Positions 11,904 through 25,400 of a stretch of DNA of 64,000 nt are shown piece by piece. This DNA is from Trichinella spiralis (taxonomy: Eukaryota; Nematoda; Enoplea; Trichinellida; Trichinellidae), in the NCBI GenBank assembly GCA_000181795.3, contig CM012953.1, positions 5,831,824 through 5,895,823 on the forward strand, read 5' to 3'. Numbering within the stretch: the first letter of the stretch is position 1; each line of letters begins with the position of its first letter. A model generated the notes under the pieces. It was not told where the DNA came from and searched no databases. It saw only the letters and a list, made by a program, of their open reading frames with translations. The translations under genes were made by a program, and so were the position numbers.

Positions 11904-13864
11904 TCAGTTTGCTTCTTCTTTGCTTGTACTGTGCGATGGTTGCCATCGTCGACGTTGTTTCACTATTCCTGCGCTGGTTTTCACCTCTGCCAGTGGCGAT
12001 TCATTGTTGCAGTTCAATTCCACAGCGTTTGTCACTTGCCCATCTAAAGTGATGATATCTGTGGAATCTTGCTCCACCGCTTTTCCATTACCAAATTTTC
12101 TCAGCATCAGCCGATCTAAGCAAGCATCGATGCGACGCCCGAGCAGATCGAAACACAGCGATACTAAAGCTAAACATCCAATAATGTACAGTATGCAAAT
12201 GAGGAAATAACCGTCATGATTGGGAACGATGTCGCCGAATCCTATCGATGTGAATGTGATGAAGCTGAAATAGCATGCGTCGACCCAGTCAAGCTGTTCC
12301 AAAAATCCAAAAAGCACTGTTCCTGTGACCAAACATGCGACAAATAGCATAGCCACAAACCGTCCCTCAGACAGACGACAACGATCTGCCAAAGCGACCA
12401 AAAGACGGGAAATTTGTAAAAGCAATGCTATCATCAACGGTATACCGAAAAGCCCGTAAATTACAGTGGCAATTTTCCCTTCTCTTGTCCTTGGCGACAC
12501 ATCTCCGAAACCTGCATTTGAACTCTCATATTCATTTCAATTTAAAAACAAACTGTATTTATAATCTGATTATGACTGACATCTACATTCATAAATATTG
12601 AAGAAAAACCATGCAAACTTACCTATAGTTGTAATTACAGAAAATGCATAAAATACTGAATCTGTTATAGACCATGGATATTCACTCCAAACCAGATTGC
12701 GGTTGCCGAGATGATCAGCTAGTTCATTCAGCTGACGTTCATAGAAGTCGACACGTTCATTAGCAAGCTGATTCCAGTCGTTTTCAGTGGATACCAAAGC
12801 GTGAGCCCAGAGTGCCTTATAAAATATGAATCTTATCAATAAAAATAAATAAACAATAGCAATAACTTCAAATAAAGTCTACCTATAAATAAACATCATT
12901 AATTAAAAAAAATGAGATGCATACATGTGGACAGAATTAATGTTAAAAATAAACCAAATTTAGTAAACATTTTTATGAGATGATAAAACATTGAACTCTC
13001 AACTTAGACATAATATGTTTATTAAAAGTTTTTTTACTGTACATGCATGCAATTTATGAATGATTTATTTACAATATATAAACATATGCATTTTTTTTCA
13101 AATGAATTTGCTTGAAATTAGCCCAGTATCCAGAAGAGAAATTTCTTAATTTTTACAGGATTTCTTTTTTTAATTTTAAATATAAAATTTTCGTTAAATA
13201 ACAAAAAATCAAATTTATGTTTAAACATGTAAAAGTCAAGTTACTGATCAATCAGAGTTGTTAGCATTTGTATTTAATTTAAAAGTTGTACAACTGTAAA
13301 GCGTTAGTTTTGATTGGAAAATTAAATTAAATTAAAGTTCCCTTTTGTGCTGCAACACTTAGCATATTTGCTTGGTTTGAAAAATTTTATTTTTAAGAAA
13401 AATGCAACAGAAACAATGCTGCTGCGATGATGCCGCCTACACGAATGCAACCGAATACTATGTAATATGTTTTGAAAGAAGAAATACGTAAACTAGTATT
13501 CAATTGAATAATTAAAGCAAAACAATACACTAAGATTAAGAAGAAATTATATTAGTATTAGAAATAATAATAAACGTTTTGCCAACATAGCAAGAATTGA
13601 GGGAAGAATTTAAATTACCTTAAGCAGATCAGCCCGAAATTGTTCGAGCTGAACGTTGGCAGAATAGAGATCTCGAAGCTTCATTTCACGTTCAAAGTAT
13701 TGAAAAAGCACTGCCCCGCCAAACAAATACGCCACAGATATGATGAACAGAAACAATACTTTTATACTATGGCCCAGGATGTCTTTCCTAGAATCAATTT
13801 GTTGTTTTTGCTGTTGTTGGCGTTGCTGCTGATGTTGGTCATCATCCATTTCTGAACAATCCAT
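11904..13864 (-). CDS. Two-pore-domain (TWK/K2P) potassium channel
   Basis: A leak potassium channel of the K2P family, acting at the plasma membrane. Exons (minus): 13864-13619, 12815-12623, 12511-11904, giving about 348 residues; phases agree. Order: a glutamine-rich N-terminus (residues about 10-22), M1 (VLFLFIISVAYLFGGAVLFQ), a long extracellular loop, pore 1 TTIGFGDVSP with the glycine codon split by the second intron, M2, M3 (FVACLVTGTVLFGF region), pore 2 TSIGFGDIVP, M4, and a basic cytoplasmic tail. Both filters read GFG; in most K2P channels the first is GYG. The start ATG at 13864 is the first in frame before M1. Subtype cannot be told by eye. Confidence 0.93.
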
Positions 13865-15248
13865 TTCTACATTGATAATGACTGGAAAATAAAGTAAGTT
13901 ATTTTAATGCTTTTTCAGAATTCGTTTTCTGAACATTTTTAGTCAACGAAAACTTGCCAAAATGTGAAGCAGCTTTACATGCCACGTGACCGCAGTCAGC
14001 ACGATGTTAACGCAGCAGTTAGCTGTTGGCTGGAGCTTATATGATTGTTAGCCGACCGGCATGCAATGTGTTTGTTCACTTTGCCCCAGGACAGAGCAAC
14101 TGGATTCTATTTCATCGTTGTTTCGCTTCTCAACTAGTCAAGCTTGCAGGAAGCCAGCGACGCGCTCTGCTTTGCTGTGGAAGAAAAGCACAAGCGTAAA
14201 GCAGTAGCAGTCTTTACGAACAGCAGACGTGCTTGCTGCCTGCCTTCCTGCTTGCTCGCTTGAATTTTATAACCAACATTTTCGGCTTTGTTCGCTCAGC
14301 ACGAGCAAGAGTGCTTACTGATAGACGGCATCTGTTGTCACTTCAACTGTTGTTCCGCATGTATCTCGAAGAGAAACCTATTCAAAATATTTCAACAACC
14401 ATAATATGCATTTTTTCAAAGTATATGTATATTTGAAATATATTTATTACTTTGTTCTGTTTAAATTTTTCGTTAAATTTATTTACTCAAATGATCTGTT
14501 TTTTTTTAATTTTTTTGGGGTAGTTTTAAAAATTTACCATGGCAAATTTAAATCTGGGTAATTTAAAAAGAAATATTCAACAAACAACAAGAATTCAGCA
14601 TTTTCAACATTATGATTTTGTTTTCTATTATTTTTACTTATAAAATAACAATAACATTTAAAAAACAATTTACATTGCATTGTCAGATGTCAAAAATTAC
14701 GGTACATTATAGATGATTTGCAGGTAGTTATGAATTCAAATTACATAATATGTAGTGGTTTTGATTCGAATGTTTTGCTGTGCACATTGCTTTTATCATT
14801 CGATATTTAAGTAAAACAATTATAATAACAAAGTAAACTTGTTACAATGATCAAAGTAAAGCATCACCACAAAACAAAATAACAATGTTGGAAATACAAT
14901 TTTAATACGCTCTGAACAACCTCAACTTTTAATTTAAAGATCAAATGTTATTCGATTCAAGTTGAATAAAATCGTGGTGAGTCGTTTCAAATAAAGGCAC
15001 CAAACCTTCGAATTCACAATGATAACTTTGAATGGCACAATTTTGAAACCGTTGAAACAGCAGCGAAAAACTCCACTTATCAAAAATGCATGATTCACAT
15101 GCAACATGTAAACAACAAAATCACTTTCACTTTTTACATACATATTTGAAAAATAGCTAAAAATAGCTTTTTCCACTACATGAAAAAGAAAGATGCAAGA
15201 CAATAATGGCAAACTTGTAACTTCAACTTGTTTTTCATCATCAGCTAG
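13865..15248. other. Intergenic, upstream of the K2P channel
   Basis: 13960-14350 is more GC-rich than its surroundings and lies just upstream of the channel on the minus strand, so it probably holds the promoter and 5' untranslated sequence. The rest, to 15248, is AT-rich with no supportable gene. Confidence 0.4.
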
Positions 15249-18200
15249 CTAGCTGACAGCACATTCAATATCTTCGCCCAAATGAGGCATAATTGAAATC
15301 ACTGCGCGACACATGTACGTTATAGTACCATACCGACCCGATGGAGCCGAATCGTAAAAGTGACGGCAGACCCCATTCGTACCGCCACAAGGATCTTTGT
15401 TAGATTTAGCACAACACATGACCGCATCACCATTCGCTTCTTTCTGTATGGAAAATGATCGATTATGCGCGGAATAGAATAATATATAAAACAAAATAAT
15501 AATGTATTACTTGATCAGAAAGAAAAAATTCATTCGCTTTGTGAACAATTTGATCGACTAAAACCAAACCAGGACCAAGAACAACGTTAGTTTGATTTTC
15601 AGCTAATATAGTGAGCACCATCAAAGCTTCGACCAACAGTTGCCGATATTCAGGATCCGGAATTTTGTTTAGCACCGATTCAACTCTCAGAGCAAACTTC
15701 ATCTCGCCAGTTGTCATCTAATTACAATAGAAAAAACAACAATAAACCAAAATTGAATCAAGTCTGTTTGATGTGAGTGAAAGAAAGTTTATTAATTAAA
15801 ATATGCAGACATATTACAACGTACCTCTTGGGTCAAGTTTTGATGAAGAACCTTGTCGCCAATTAACAAGCCTTCGCATTTGCGCAGTATGAGCCAAATT
15901 TTTGAATAAAATTCTGGCGGCACACGATTCAGTGCTCCATCAATGCGTCTACGGCGCAACCATTGCAACCAGTCCATATTGTTATCCATATTCATTTCTT
16001 CCTTTGATTTAATGACGTCAACAATCTTGAAAGCAAAAATTAACATTAAATTGCTTGATAAAAGATAAACAAAAAGCTTCATCATCTCTTTTTACTTTGT
16101 GATCTTTCATTCGTTTCCCCAACTGCATAATACCAGTTCGCTCTGCTTTAGTCTTTTCTGTATAAGTGATCATTTCAGAATTTTCTTCATCTCTATCTGA
16201 AGACACAAATTATACTATGCATTATCGTCAGCCACTGACCATTACTAGTCTGTTTCGTTTAGTCTTTACCTGCAAATTCTTTACCACTGAGAATGTGATG
16301 CAACAATGTCTTCAATTCGTAGGGGCTCAAATTAGTGACATTGGTTGCAGCTTCCTCACCTAAAAAAATAAAACAGAGAGTTGTTCCTTTACTAATTTCT
16401 GAAGAAAAAAAAGAAATGAATCTTCAACTGATAATAAACAAGTGAACATTAAGCAAAAAATTTGTTTTTAACACGTTTGCATTATTAGGCATTGTGTAAT
16501 AAATAATATTTCACTCAAATATCTTCTGATTCAACAATAAAAAGCTACCTGAACAATGCAAGCCGCGAGCAAGTTCTGTAATCATGATCTGAATAATTAA
16601 ACCAACCCGAAGGCGCAGCATCTCTGTAAATAAGTGCGGTTCCGTTCGAATAAACATGCCAAGATATATGAGAATTTCCTAAAAATACTTTATTAATAAA
16701 AACATTACAAATAAAAATCAAACAAACTACCTGAGTGAGCATAATGCCGCATTCGTCTTCCACAAGCGCTGCTCGAATCACTTTCAACAACTCTAATGGG
16801 GGTAGTGGACACGAAATAGGCTCCTCATGAATGCTGGGCATTCCAACCGTGATCTGCTTCTGTCGCACCAACAAGTCCGTAACTGCCTAAACCAATAAAT
16901 ATTATTCCATATTATATTTTCTTTTCATTTAGTAAAGTGCTAACGTTCGTCAGAGATTCAGTAACTTTGTTCAACAAACCCGCAGTGTGCCGTACCAACC
17001 ACCAAAGTCGTTGATGACAAGCCTAGACAAAACCCAATTACAAATCACTCACATTATTTATTGTTGTGCTTTTCCAATAAATAAATAAATAAATAAATAA
17101 ACATCCATTTGCCAGAAAACAAAAAGAAATTGAAATAAAAATAAATCGTGACAAACTTTTTGATACAATTCTTCAACCAATTTCCGCACCGTTACTTCAG
17201 CTCTTCCGCCTAGTTTGGTATCCCAATTTGATCCTCTGAAACAAAAACCAACATAGTATATCATTACAGAAGAGTGAATTAAGCTTCATCGTTTCCATCA
17301 CTAATGCGTATACGTACTGTTTCAACCACAAATATTGAACAATATCGGCTTGTTCTTCTAAAATTTCCGTATCCAGCAACATCTCAACCAAGTCCTTGCA
17401 GTCGACTTCGTTCAGATCTTTGGTCCCATATTTATTGTTAGCATTGTCCAAAAGATTCAGTCGATTACCCGACGCCGACGTTCTCAGCAGAAGAGGCGAA
17501 GTGGGCGACAAAAGTGCCACCGGCGGAGATGAACAAGGCGTTGCCTCTTCGTCCGTATTTGTAGAACTTTTCCGACCAGTTGAACTGGAGCTAACGAAAC
17601 TGTCACGTCTATCACGCATTGTTATCAAAGCTAAAAAGATGAAACCTCGAGATAAAAAAAAGAGCAATCAAAACCAAAAAAACAAAAAGCACCCCACTCA
17701 CCGACTTCGTTCGGATCAAGCATGATGGACTTGTGCCTTTGTGAAATGCCACGCACAAAAGAGTACTTGCGGCTCCGCTCTTCGCTTTGTAATCCTATAG
17801 AGTGTTTGACTTTGCTCGACCGCCGCAAAATGCCGCCGGATTCTGTCCTTCGACTGCAAAGCACGCTTTTCAACAGTTCACTCACCTTCGGATCAATATC
17901 TGAATTCCAAACAAAGTTGATTTTAATAACGCTGTTACAGAACAATACCAACTAACTTGATTCATCATCGGTAAGATAGTGAAGCTTGATGATACAGCTA
18001 GTAGTGACAAAGTCGCTAATTTTACCCAAAATTGTTCTGAAAACAAAGTAAAATAAATATTCGTCAAATAGAACTTTTCTTTACAATAAAATGATAAAGT
18101 TGATAATTTTCTTTTCTTACAGCTAGCTGATTATAAGTCAAAATTTCTTATCTTTATAAAAAGAATTACCTCGTTCCACTGATGTAACCGCTTTTCATTT

Positions 18201-21200
18201 TTTTCAATGCACCAATCATTCCCAATGGTACTTTTTTACTATCGTCGGATACGTCTAAAGCAGAAAAAATTATGCAAAATAAGAACAATAACAGTAAAAA
18301 CAAAAGCAATATACTAACTGCTGATCATCACATTCGAAAACACCATCACTACCAATGGACGACCAGGCACATTCCAAGAGGTTTTCACATAGAACAGTTC
18401 CGCCTTCATGGTGTCAATTAAAATGTTCACATCATGAGTAAGGTAAAACCGTTGCCAATCTAAAAACTGAAGCACAAAAGTCAATAATTTAAATAAATTA
18501 TTTATTCTCCAAAAAATAACACACATTAAAAAATTTTTTTTACATCATTACCTGAGGAGTAAATACGAAAATTCTATCTTGAACATTGTACATTTTGCTA
18601 GTGCTCAACAGTCCGACATCCGTAGACATTCTTCCACTAAGTTTCATCTTGGTGCTCCTTCCTTGAAGAATAAAATTTTTTGCTTTTTTAATAGACATTT
18701 CCAATCACTGAAAAGAATATAAATATTCATACCCAATTGTGAAAAAAGACGACCAAGTACATGAGCAGGTTGTACTATGAACGGTTCTACATTCTTTAAC
18801 AATTCAACTTCGATCCCTTGTGCTGCCAATTTTTCTTTCATCTCTTCATCCTCCGCCAAAACCACAACTATATCAAAAAATGCTATTTACATAAACAACC
18901 AGCCATCTATCAATCAGTTGATACCTTGAACGACGGTATCTGGTCTCTTTTCAGTAGAAAGTCGTCTATTTAAAGGATCCAGCTCTGCAGCTTGAATGAA
19001 ACCTTCTTCAATTAGACAAGTCAATACATAAAGCGACTGTGCCCAAAGGAAAGGTATAGATCCAGCTGCAACACGCGTTTGTGAATGTGGACATGCTATT
19101 TCTTCATCTACCTACAAAACCTCTACCTGTCAAAGATCTTTTGATTACCTAAAAAGAGAACATACCAAATTCGAAGGAACAGCATAGAGTTCAGGTACAA
19201 GCTTCAAACCATCCTCTGATGTTATCACTATTTCCTCCAAGCGTTCACGATAATATTGTACCTATCAGTATCAGAAATAAATAAAATAAAATATTTTAAA
19301 AAACAATATAAAAACAAACAAGGTATCCGAAAAAAACCTTCAAATTAAAATTTACAGATTATTTATCTGTCTAAAATATACCAATACATTGCTTAGGTTT
19401 CCTGAAAAAGGGCGGTAAGCGAAACTGCGTTAAACCGAGTCGTTATAACATGCCTTTATAGTACATCGGTTCCAATGAAAGTCAGAATATATACAACAAA
19501 TTTTGTCTGACGTCTTTATAAAAATGTTACATGCTTTATTAATCACAATTATGATTGTGATGAAGGACGGGCCTTTGGTTCCTCAAACAAATTATTTTTC
19601 CTTTTGTTTTCTCTCATGATGAATTTCTTTACAGCAACATAATGACAAGAATGCATCAAACAATATATGATAAAATATATAAAACCTAACAGAATACAAG
19701 AACTCCAAACGAATTGCCATGAATAAATTCACCGACTGACTGAATATATATCAGATAAGTCAAGCGACAAGAGAACTGCCGTTAAGTGAGCACAAATGAA
19801 TCGTGTGACATGCCAGTAAGAAACAACGCTAAGCAGGGTACTGATGTATATTTCAATTCATAACTGATACGGCTAACCGATGAATTACATATGGCTTCAT
19901 GAACAAAGCAATTGTAAAATATCATTAAAAAATTAACAAATAACTTTGCATTAATTTTGAAAATTAAAAAATGTTCAACGATTCAGTTTCATAACAAATA
20001 AATGTTTCGTTTTTATAGTAATGCTAATTACCTGTGACTTGTTGTTACTGAAAAAGCCATCCAGTATAAAATAGCAAAAAAACAATGGCCACTCGCATTC
20101 GATGTTTTCAAACTGTTGCAGTTCGTGTGGTTCATAATACAAACGATTTGGATCCTGTAATAGTGTTTGAAAGTTCAAAATCTAGAGGAAATGTCTACAG
20201 AAATTAAATTACCTCTCTTGGAGTTTTATATCCATCTCGTAAAAATCGTCGACATCCATAACGTCCTTGAAGTTTGTTCATAATCGTTGCCCGAGTGGTA
20301 TTGATCTGGGTCCAATCTTCCATTGCGAATGCGGGGTATGAAATGATGCTCAACAAAGCGGCATCGGTTTCTTTCGAATATGATTCTCGTGGCAACAAAG
20401 ATTTCAAAACAGCCTAACATAAGAACGTTCGTTTTCAAATTACTAATTATTATATAAATGAAAAGCCACAAACCGAAAGGAAAACAGAATTTAACCATTC
20501 AAAGAAAATGTACGACTTAAGTAGATAAACATTACCTGACACTGTTGTATTTCATCAATCATCACATGTATGACAGAGTTTGGAGAACCATATGCGCCAA
20601 AAAGATCGAGATCATTTAATGCTTGCAACGCTGCTTTCGCCATACCTATTGAACTGGCGTTCAACTCTGTAACGCCGTGATTAGTTTTGTCACCTCGCTC
20701 CCAGATACCGTAATCCTAAGAAAAATTCAAAATTACAAAAATTATGCAATTATGCGCAGAAATAAAAATACTGGAATGCGGTAAGCATGTTCTATGTAGA
20801 AGACCAAATTTTGTACAAATGCTACTTCGTCAAGAGTAAAAATGATCTGCATGCCCGATGCGGTCATCTGCGCCAAAGAGAGCAGATACAATGAGATCGC
20901 GTCGATTTGCAAATGTCCCCATTCATTGTCACCCACGACTGTATTCCAATTTCGAGCCGAGTATTTCGCATGCAAAGCATCTTTCGGCAACTGGGTCTTT
21001 TTGAAAGCCTCCACCTTGTGAGACTGACGCATAAAGCATTGCAGCAGCGAACGCATCACTTTTACGCATGTCTAAAATATTAAAAAATTGAAATGAATTT
21101 TATCAAAATTTATTAATCTTTAAAATAAAAAAATATATATAATGTTTTCCACTATTAGAACTTGCAGTCAATTATAAATTTACAGTAATACAGTATTATT

Positions 21201-23553
21201 CCAAAAAAATTTTATACTGTCAAAATGCAAGTGTAAGCCTGCGAATGAAATTATGTTTGACTTTTAATGGAAATCAGTTTTCATACAATAATGCAGACTG
21301 CGTAACACTCACTGTCAGCACTGATAGAATGCCAGAAAAGCGTGAAATGATCATTACAATCGGCAAAATTTAAATACATTTTTAAATGTCATGCTTACAA
21401 AAATTCGACTTTAAAAATAATTTTTGACATAAATACAAATAAAATAAAATGAAAAAATCAATTTTATACTATGAAACTAAGAAACATGCAACGAAAATAT
21501 GCTATATTATGGAATAAAATTGAATGAACAGCATGAAAATTTACTTGCTCTAGTTCATGACATTTCGCACGATCTTCGTCAAAATCAGCATTTTTCTTAT
21601 AAGCTAATGCTAAGCCCCAGACTGCGTGCACAGCGTAGACATTGTCACGAACCCAAGCGTGATCTGCAAAACCAGGTAATGGCGAAGAAAATAAACTCGT
21701 CACTGGATCCTAAACAAAATTTACTGCTGTCAAATGTTACAAACAAAAATTCTAGTTATCCATTTTTACAACATATATAATATTTAAAATGTTTCATAAT
21801 CTTTTAAAGTGCTTTGCACTTACTGATTCTGTAATATTTTCAACTTATACAATTTATTTTACATATTCTCAAAATAATAAATGTACCGTATGATTCAGAA
21901 TAGTTTTCTGCACCAGACGCATATAATAGTCCAAACGGACTCCAATGTTGGTTCGGGAATGCATATTTCGAATGAATAATTCCTAAAAGATATTATATTT
22001 TGACCTCAAGCATTGAAAATTTACCTATGTAATGCAAATTGTATAAGCTGAAAGCTTTTTATTATTAAAAGATAAATTCATTTAATGCGAGGTATACAAT
22101 TTGCAAACCAATTCTATAGTGTAAACAACATTTTTATATAGCAATTATAAAATAAAAATTCAAAATATTTGCCAATTCAAATGTTGCAATATTAATCAGC
22201 GCTAAGAAACTCAAGAAATAGATCGCAGCACTGCATTTCAAAAAAGAAAAAATTTACCCAATGCAATTTCTAACCGACAATTGCTTTACCAACATATGAT
22301 AACTTGATTCTTGCTCAACATCTGTGCATAAGGCACATCGTCAAAAATAGCAGAAAAGTTGACTCGTCCGGGCATATTCACGCATATATATACATATATT
22401 AATAAAATAACTTAATATAGTATGTTAGTAATATATATTGGAAAATTAAACATTGTTAAACATCATTAGCTGAACAATTATACTAACCCAATCTCAGTAA
22501 ACTCTCCAAAATGAATGAGAATTCGAAAATTCTAATTATCTTTCAGTTTCACCTTTCATATACCTCTAGATGCGGACATGCAAAAATGATAAAGAAAGAA
22601 AAGTTAATGGAAGTTTGTTGTTGAACGTCATCTGACATCGTATTTGAATTTTTTCCAGTAGCATAAAAACCAAAATATCTATACACCGTTGAACATTTCA
22701 AGAAACTGCATCAACAAAGCAAACGCGCAAAATGACGTCGAAAACTTCACTTCAATAATGCATGCATGCATCCAGTAGTTTGTGAAAAAATCCAACAGCC
22801 TTAATTAAATGAATTGTAGTTAAAAACAAAAAACAGATCAAAGTTAATTAATAATATTATTTTTGAATATGAAAAACAGATGTGCTGCACATTAGTAGCA
22901 TTCAAAAGTTCTCCCAGTTTCAAAAGTCACGCATCTTTATTTCAAAAATAAAATTTAATAAAAATTGAAATCTAGCACGAAGCTACACAAATCTATCTAT
23001 TTATGACAAATTTGTTTTGTTTAATCTGAGATTATATTAAAATAGATTTTCATTTGAAAAAAAATCAATAATGAAAACTTACTTGCAATAAATATGTTTA
23101 ATATTTTTTATTTTTCATACTATACCTATGCCAATTATGGTACATTTCAAGTCAAGTTAAATGAGAATAAATCTCCAATTATTAAAGGCATACTGTATGA
23201 AACGCAGGCATGCAAAAATTAAATTTCATTTTGTAATAAATTTTGAAATATATAATTATTTTTTTTCTTAACAAATGATATGTTTATATGATTAAAAATA
23301 AAACATACCAAATAATGAAGTTGTTCCAAAATAATCTAGAACATGCATATTATAAATGAATGCATTGATGATTCAATTTGTAAATAAAATTGATTTTTTA
23401 CTTCAAAAATGGAAAAAAAACAGACAAAATTTTTTCATTTTTTAGAAAGCACACAAAGAATCAAAAATGAAAAGATAAGAAAGTGAAAGAAAAGAAGAAC
23501 GCAATTCATATTCAAAATAAGATTCCATAAAATCTCACCTCGTGAAGAGCCAT
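15249..23553 (-). CDS. PHKA: Phosphorylase b kinase regulatory subunit alpha
   Basis: Regulatory alpha subunit of phosphorylase kinase, the enzyme that activates glycogen phosphorylase. About 1,220 residues in 25 coding exons, the same size as human PHKA1. First exons: 23553-23539, 21982-21887, 21709-21545, 21071-20772, 20715-20536, 20413-20213, 20154-20032, 19261-19166, 19111-18925, 18867-18733, 18661-18552; phases agree. The N-terminal glucoamylase-like (GH15-like) region carries [20 protein letters not shown] and [13 protein letters not shown]; the C-terminal region carries [38 protein letters not shown] and [13 protein letters not shown] serine-rich [10 protein letters not shown] stretch near 17590 lies in the expected phosphorylated loop. 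The protein ends CAVS, a CaaX box. [12 protein letters not shown] at 21964 aligns with the mammalian start; the tiny upstream exon adds 11 in-frame residues. Confidence 0.95.
17076..17101. repeat. (AAAT)n microsatellite in a PHKA intron
   Basis: About six perfect AAAT units in the intron between the exon coding WDTKLGG and the next exon. Confidence 0.9.
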
Positions 23554-25400
23554 TTAGTGGTTGTTTTCCTCTTTTTTTATTGTAATAAAGTGAAAAACTA
23601 ATTTGGAATGCTTCTAATAAAGCAAAACAATATTTTCAATCAGGAAGTGACCATCACGGCTACTCTGCTCTGAAGCAGTTTGTGCGACAATTGAATGTTA
23701 GCGGCTTAGCAAGAAAGCTACGAATCAATAACAGTGCAAATGTGATTGGTCTCTTTTGACAGATGATGATTTTCAGTCTGGTTTCAATTTTCACGTGCAA
23801 ATGTTTTTGAAATAAAAAAATTTTTTCCACTCATAAGCATTAGCTTACTGGAAGAATCCTAAACGACGCTTTTATGACAAAGAAAAGCAAATAAAAGCAT
23901 CACTTCTTATAAATGCTTTTCCAGTTTATGTGAATTAACATTTCCTGATTTTAAACAATATTGATGTTCAAGTGAATTCTTTTATTAATAAGCCGGAAAT
24001 TTTTAGTTGTATTTCAGCACTTTGGTTTATAAATACGAAGTGTGTTAAAATTAAGATTACGTCAAAAAATTGCTTTATTACATTTCAGTGAACCGATGCA
24101 GTTATTTAGAAATAATATAACATGAAAGAAAAATAAAAGGTTTAAAGTCATATACGCAGTAAATTTATTTGAATAAAAATGTAAATAGAAATCAGTAGTA
24201 ATATAATAAAATTTAATAGATCATGTTTTAAAAAGCTGCTTATAAAAAGAATAACCATAACTTTTTGAAACTGATTTTAATTTTTAAAATATATTTTAAT
24301 AAGATGCGTTAATTTTTTTCAGAACTGAAATAATCGTTAAAAAAGCATTACTAGTGTTATATTGTCACCACCCCTGCAAATGTTGTAGTATAAATGCCAC
24401 TTTAATACCTTTTAATACCATTGCAAGTGGAGATCACTTGATTTTAAAAATAAAGGTTTGTTTGTTTTACAATTAATACTACCACTACTACTGTTGCTGC
24501 TACTACTATTACTACTAGTAATAATGCAGATATTATTAATATAATTTATAGAAATGATATAATAAAAAACAATTTGATATTTGTAAATGAATTATCTCAA
24601 TAAACTGTCTAAAACGTATTCTCAGATGGGATTATTTACAATAAAGCAAAATGATAAGAAACGAATTTTAATTTTAATCGGCTTACACGATTTCATGGGG
24701 ATTTTAAAAATTGTTTTATATTTATATTATATTATATTTTTTATACTTTCCATTTTGAATTAGAAACATTACAAGTGAGTAATAGTTTAAAGAATGTTTT
24801 AAAAAACTGCTAAATAAAATTGAATCATGCTCTTGCCAATCTTTTTTTAGATCATTTTTTAATTCTGAATTTGAATAAAATTCCTTGATTATATTTATTG
24901 TAAGGTTTTGCAAAAGCTCAACTGATATTTTAAAAGCACTTTAAAATGTGAACACCTAACAGTCATCATGCAAAGATTGCTGAATTTACAAAGAATTTGA
25001 ATGAGCAACACTACCGCTGAAATATAAATATATTTAAGAAAAACTGTAATTTCATTTTAGATGTGCTGCTCTATGTTATTATTGGTTTATTATGCTGGTG
25101 ATGAAGAGGTAGAAAATATTTCGAAAATGTTTTATACTGAATACTAAAACAATTTTATAATTATTTTAAATGCACCATCGGTGAAGTATTTTTTTAAAAA
25201 AAGCAATCTGCAGGAATTGGATTCAAACTTATTAGCGCTACTTATCGCGCTTGGTTGCTTCTTTTAAGCAATGCTAATTCATGCATCAGCAAATTCTGTT
25301 TTCACATTTTGTGCAGTTATTCTAATTTATTTCCTCTATGAATAAAGACAAGACATTATTTCTGGCAGTGATAGTTGTATCGACTTATCAGTTGCGTTGC
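23554..25400. other. Intergenic between PHKA and the DNase II-like cluster
   Basis: 23554-23740 is probably PHKA promoter and 5' untranslated sequence. An imperfect ACT/CTA trinucleotide tract lies at about 24476-24530. A degenerate tRNA-like stretch lies on the minus strand at 25202-25262 (see rejected items). No gene is supported. Confidence 0.5.

Noticed and set aside
19262-20031. 770-bp PHKA intron with a GC-richer segment near 19400-19480
   Set aside because: No terminal repeats, target duplication or coding frame could be defined, so no element is called.
25202-25262. tRNA-like stretch on the minus strand with pairing ends GAAGCAA / TTGCTT and a B-box-like AGTTTGAATCC
   Set aside because: Only about 61 nt, with no room for a complete anticodon arm and a changed T-loop. 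At best a degenerate tRNA or tRNA-SINE relic.
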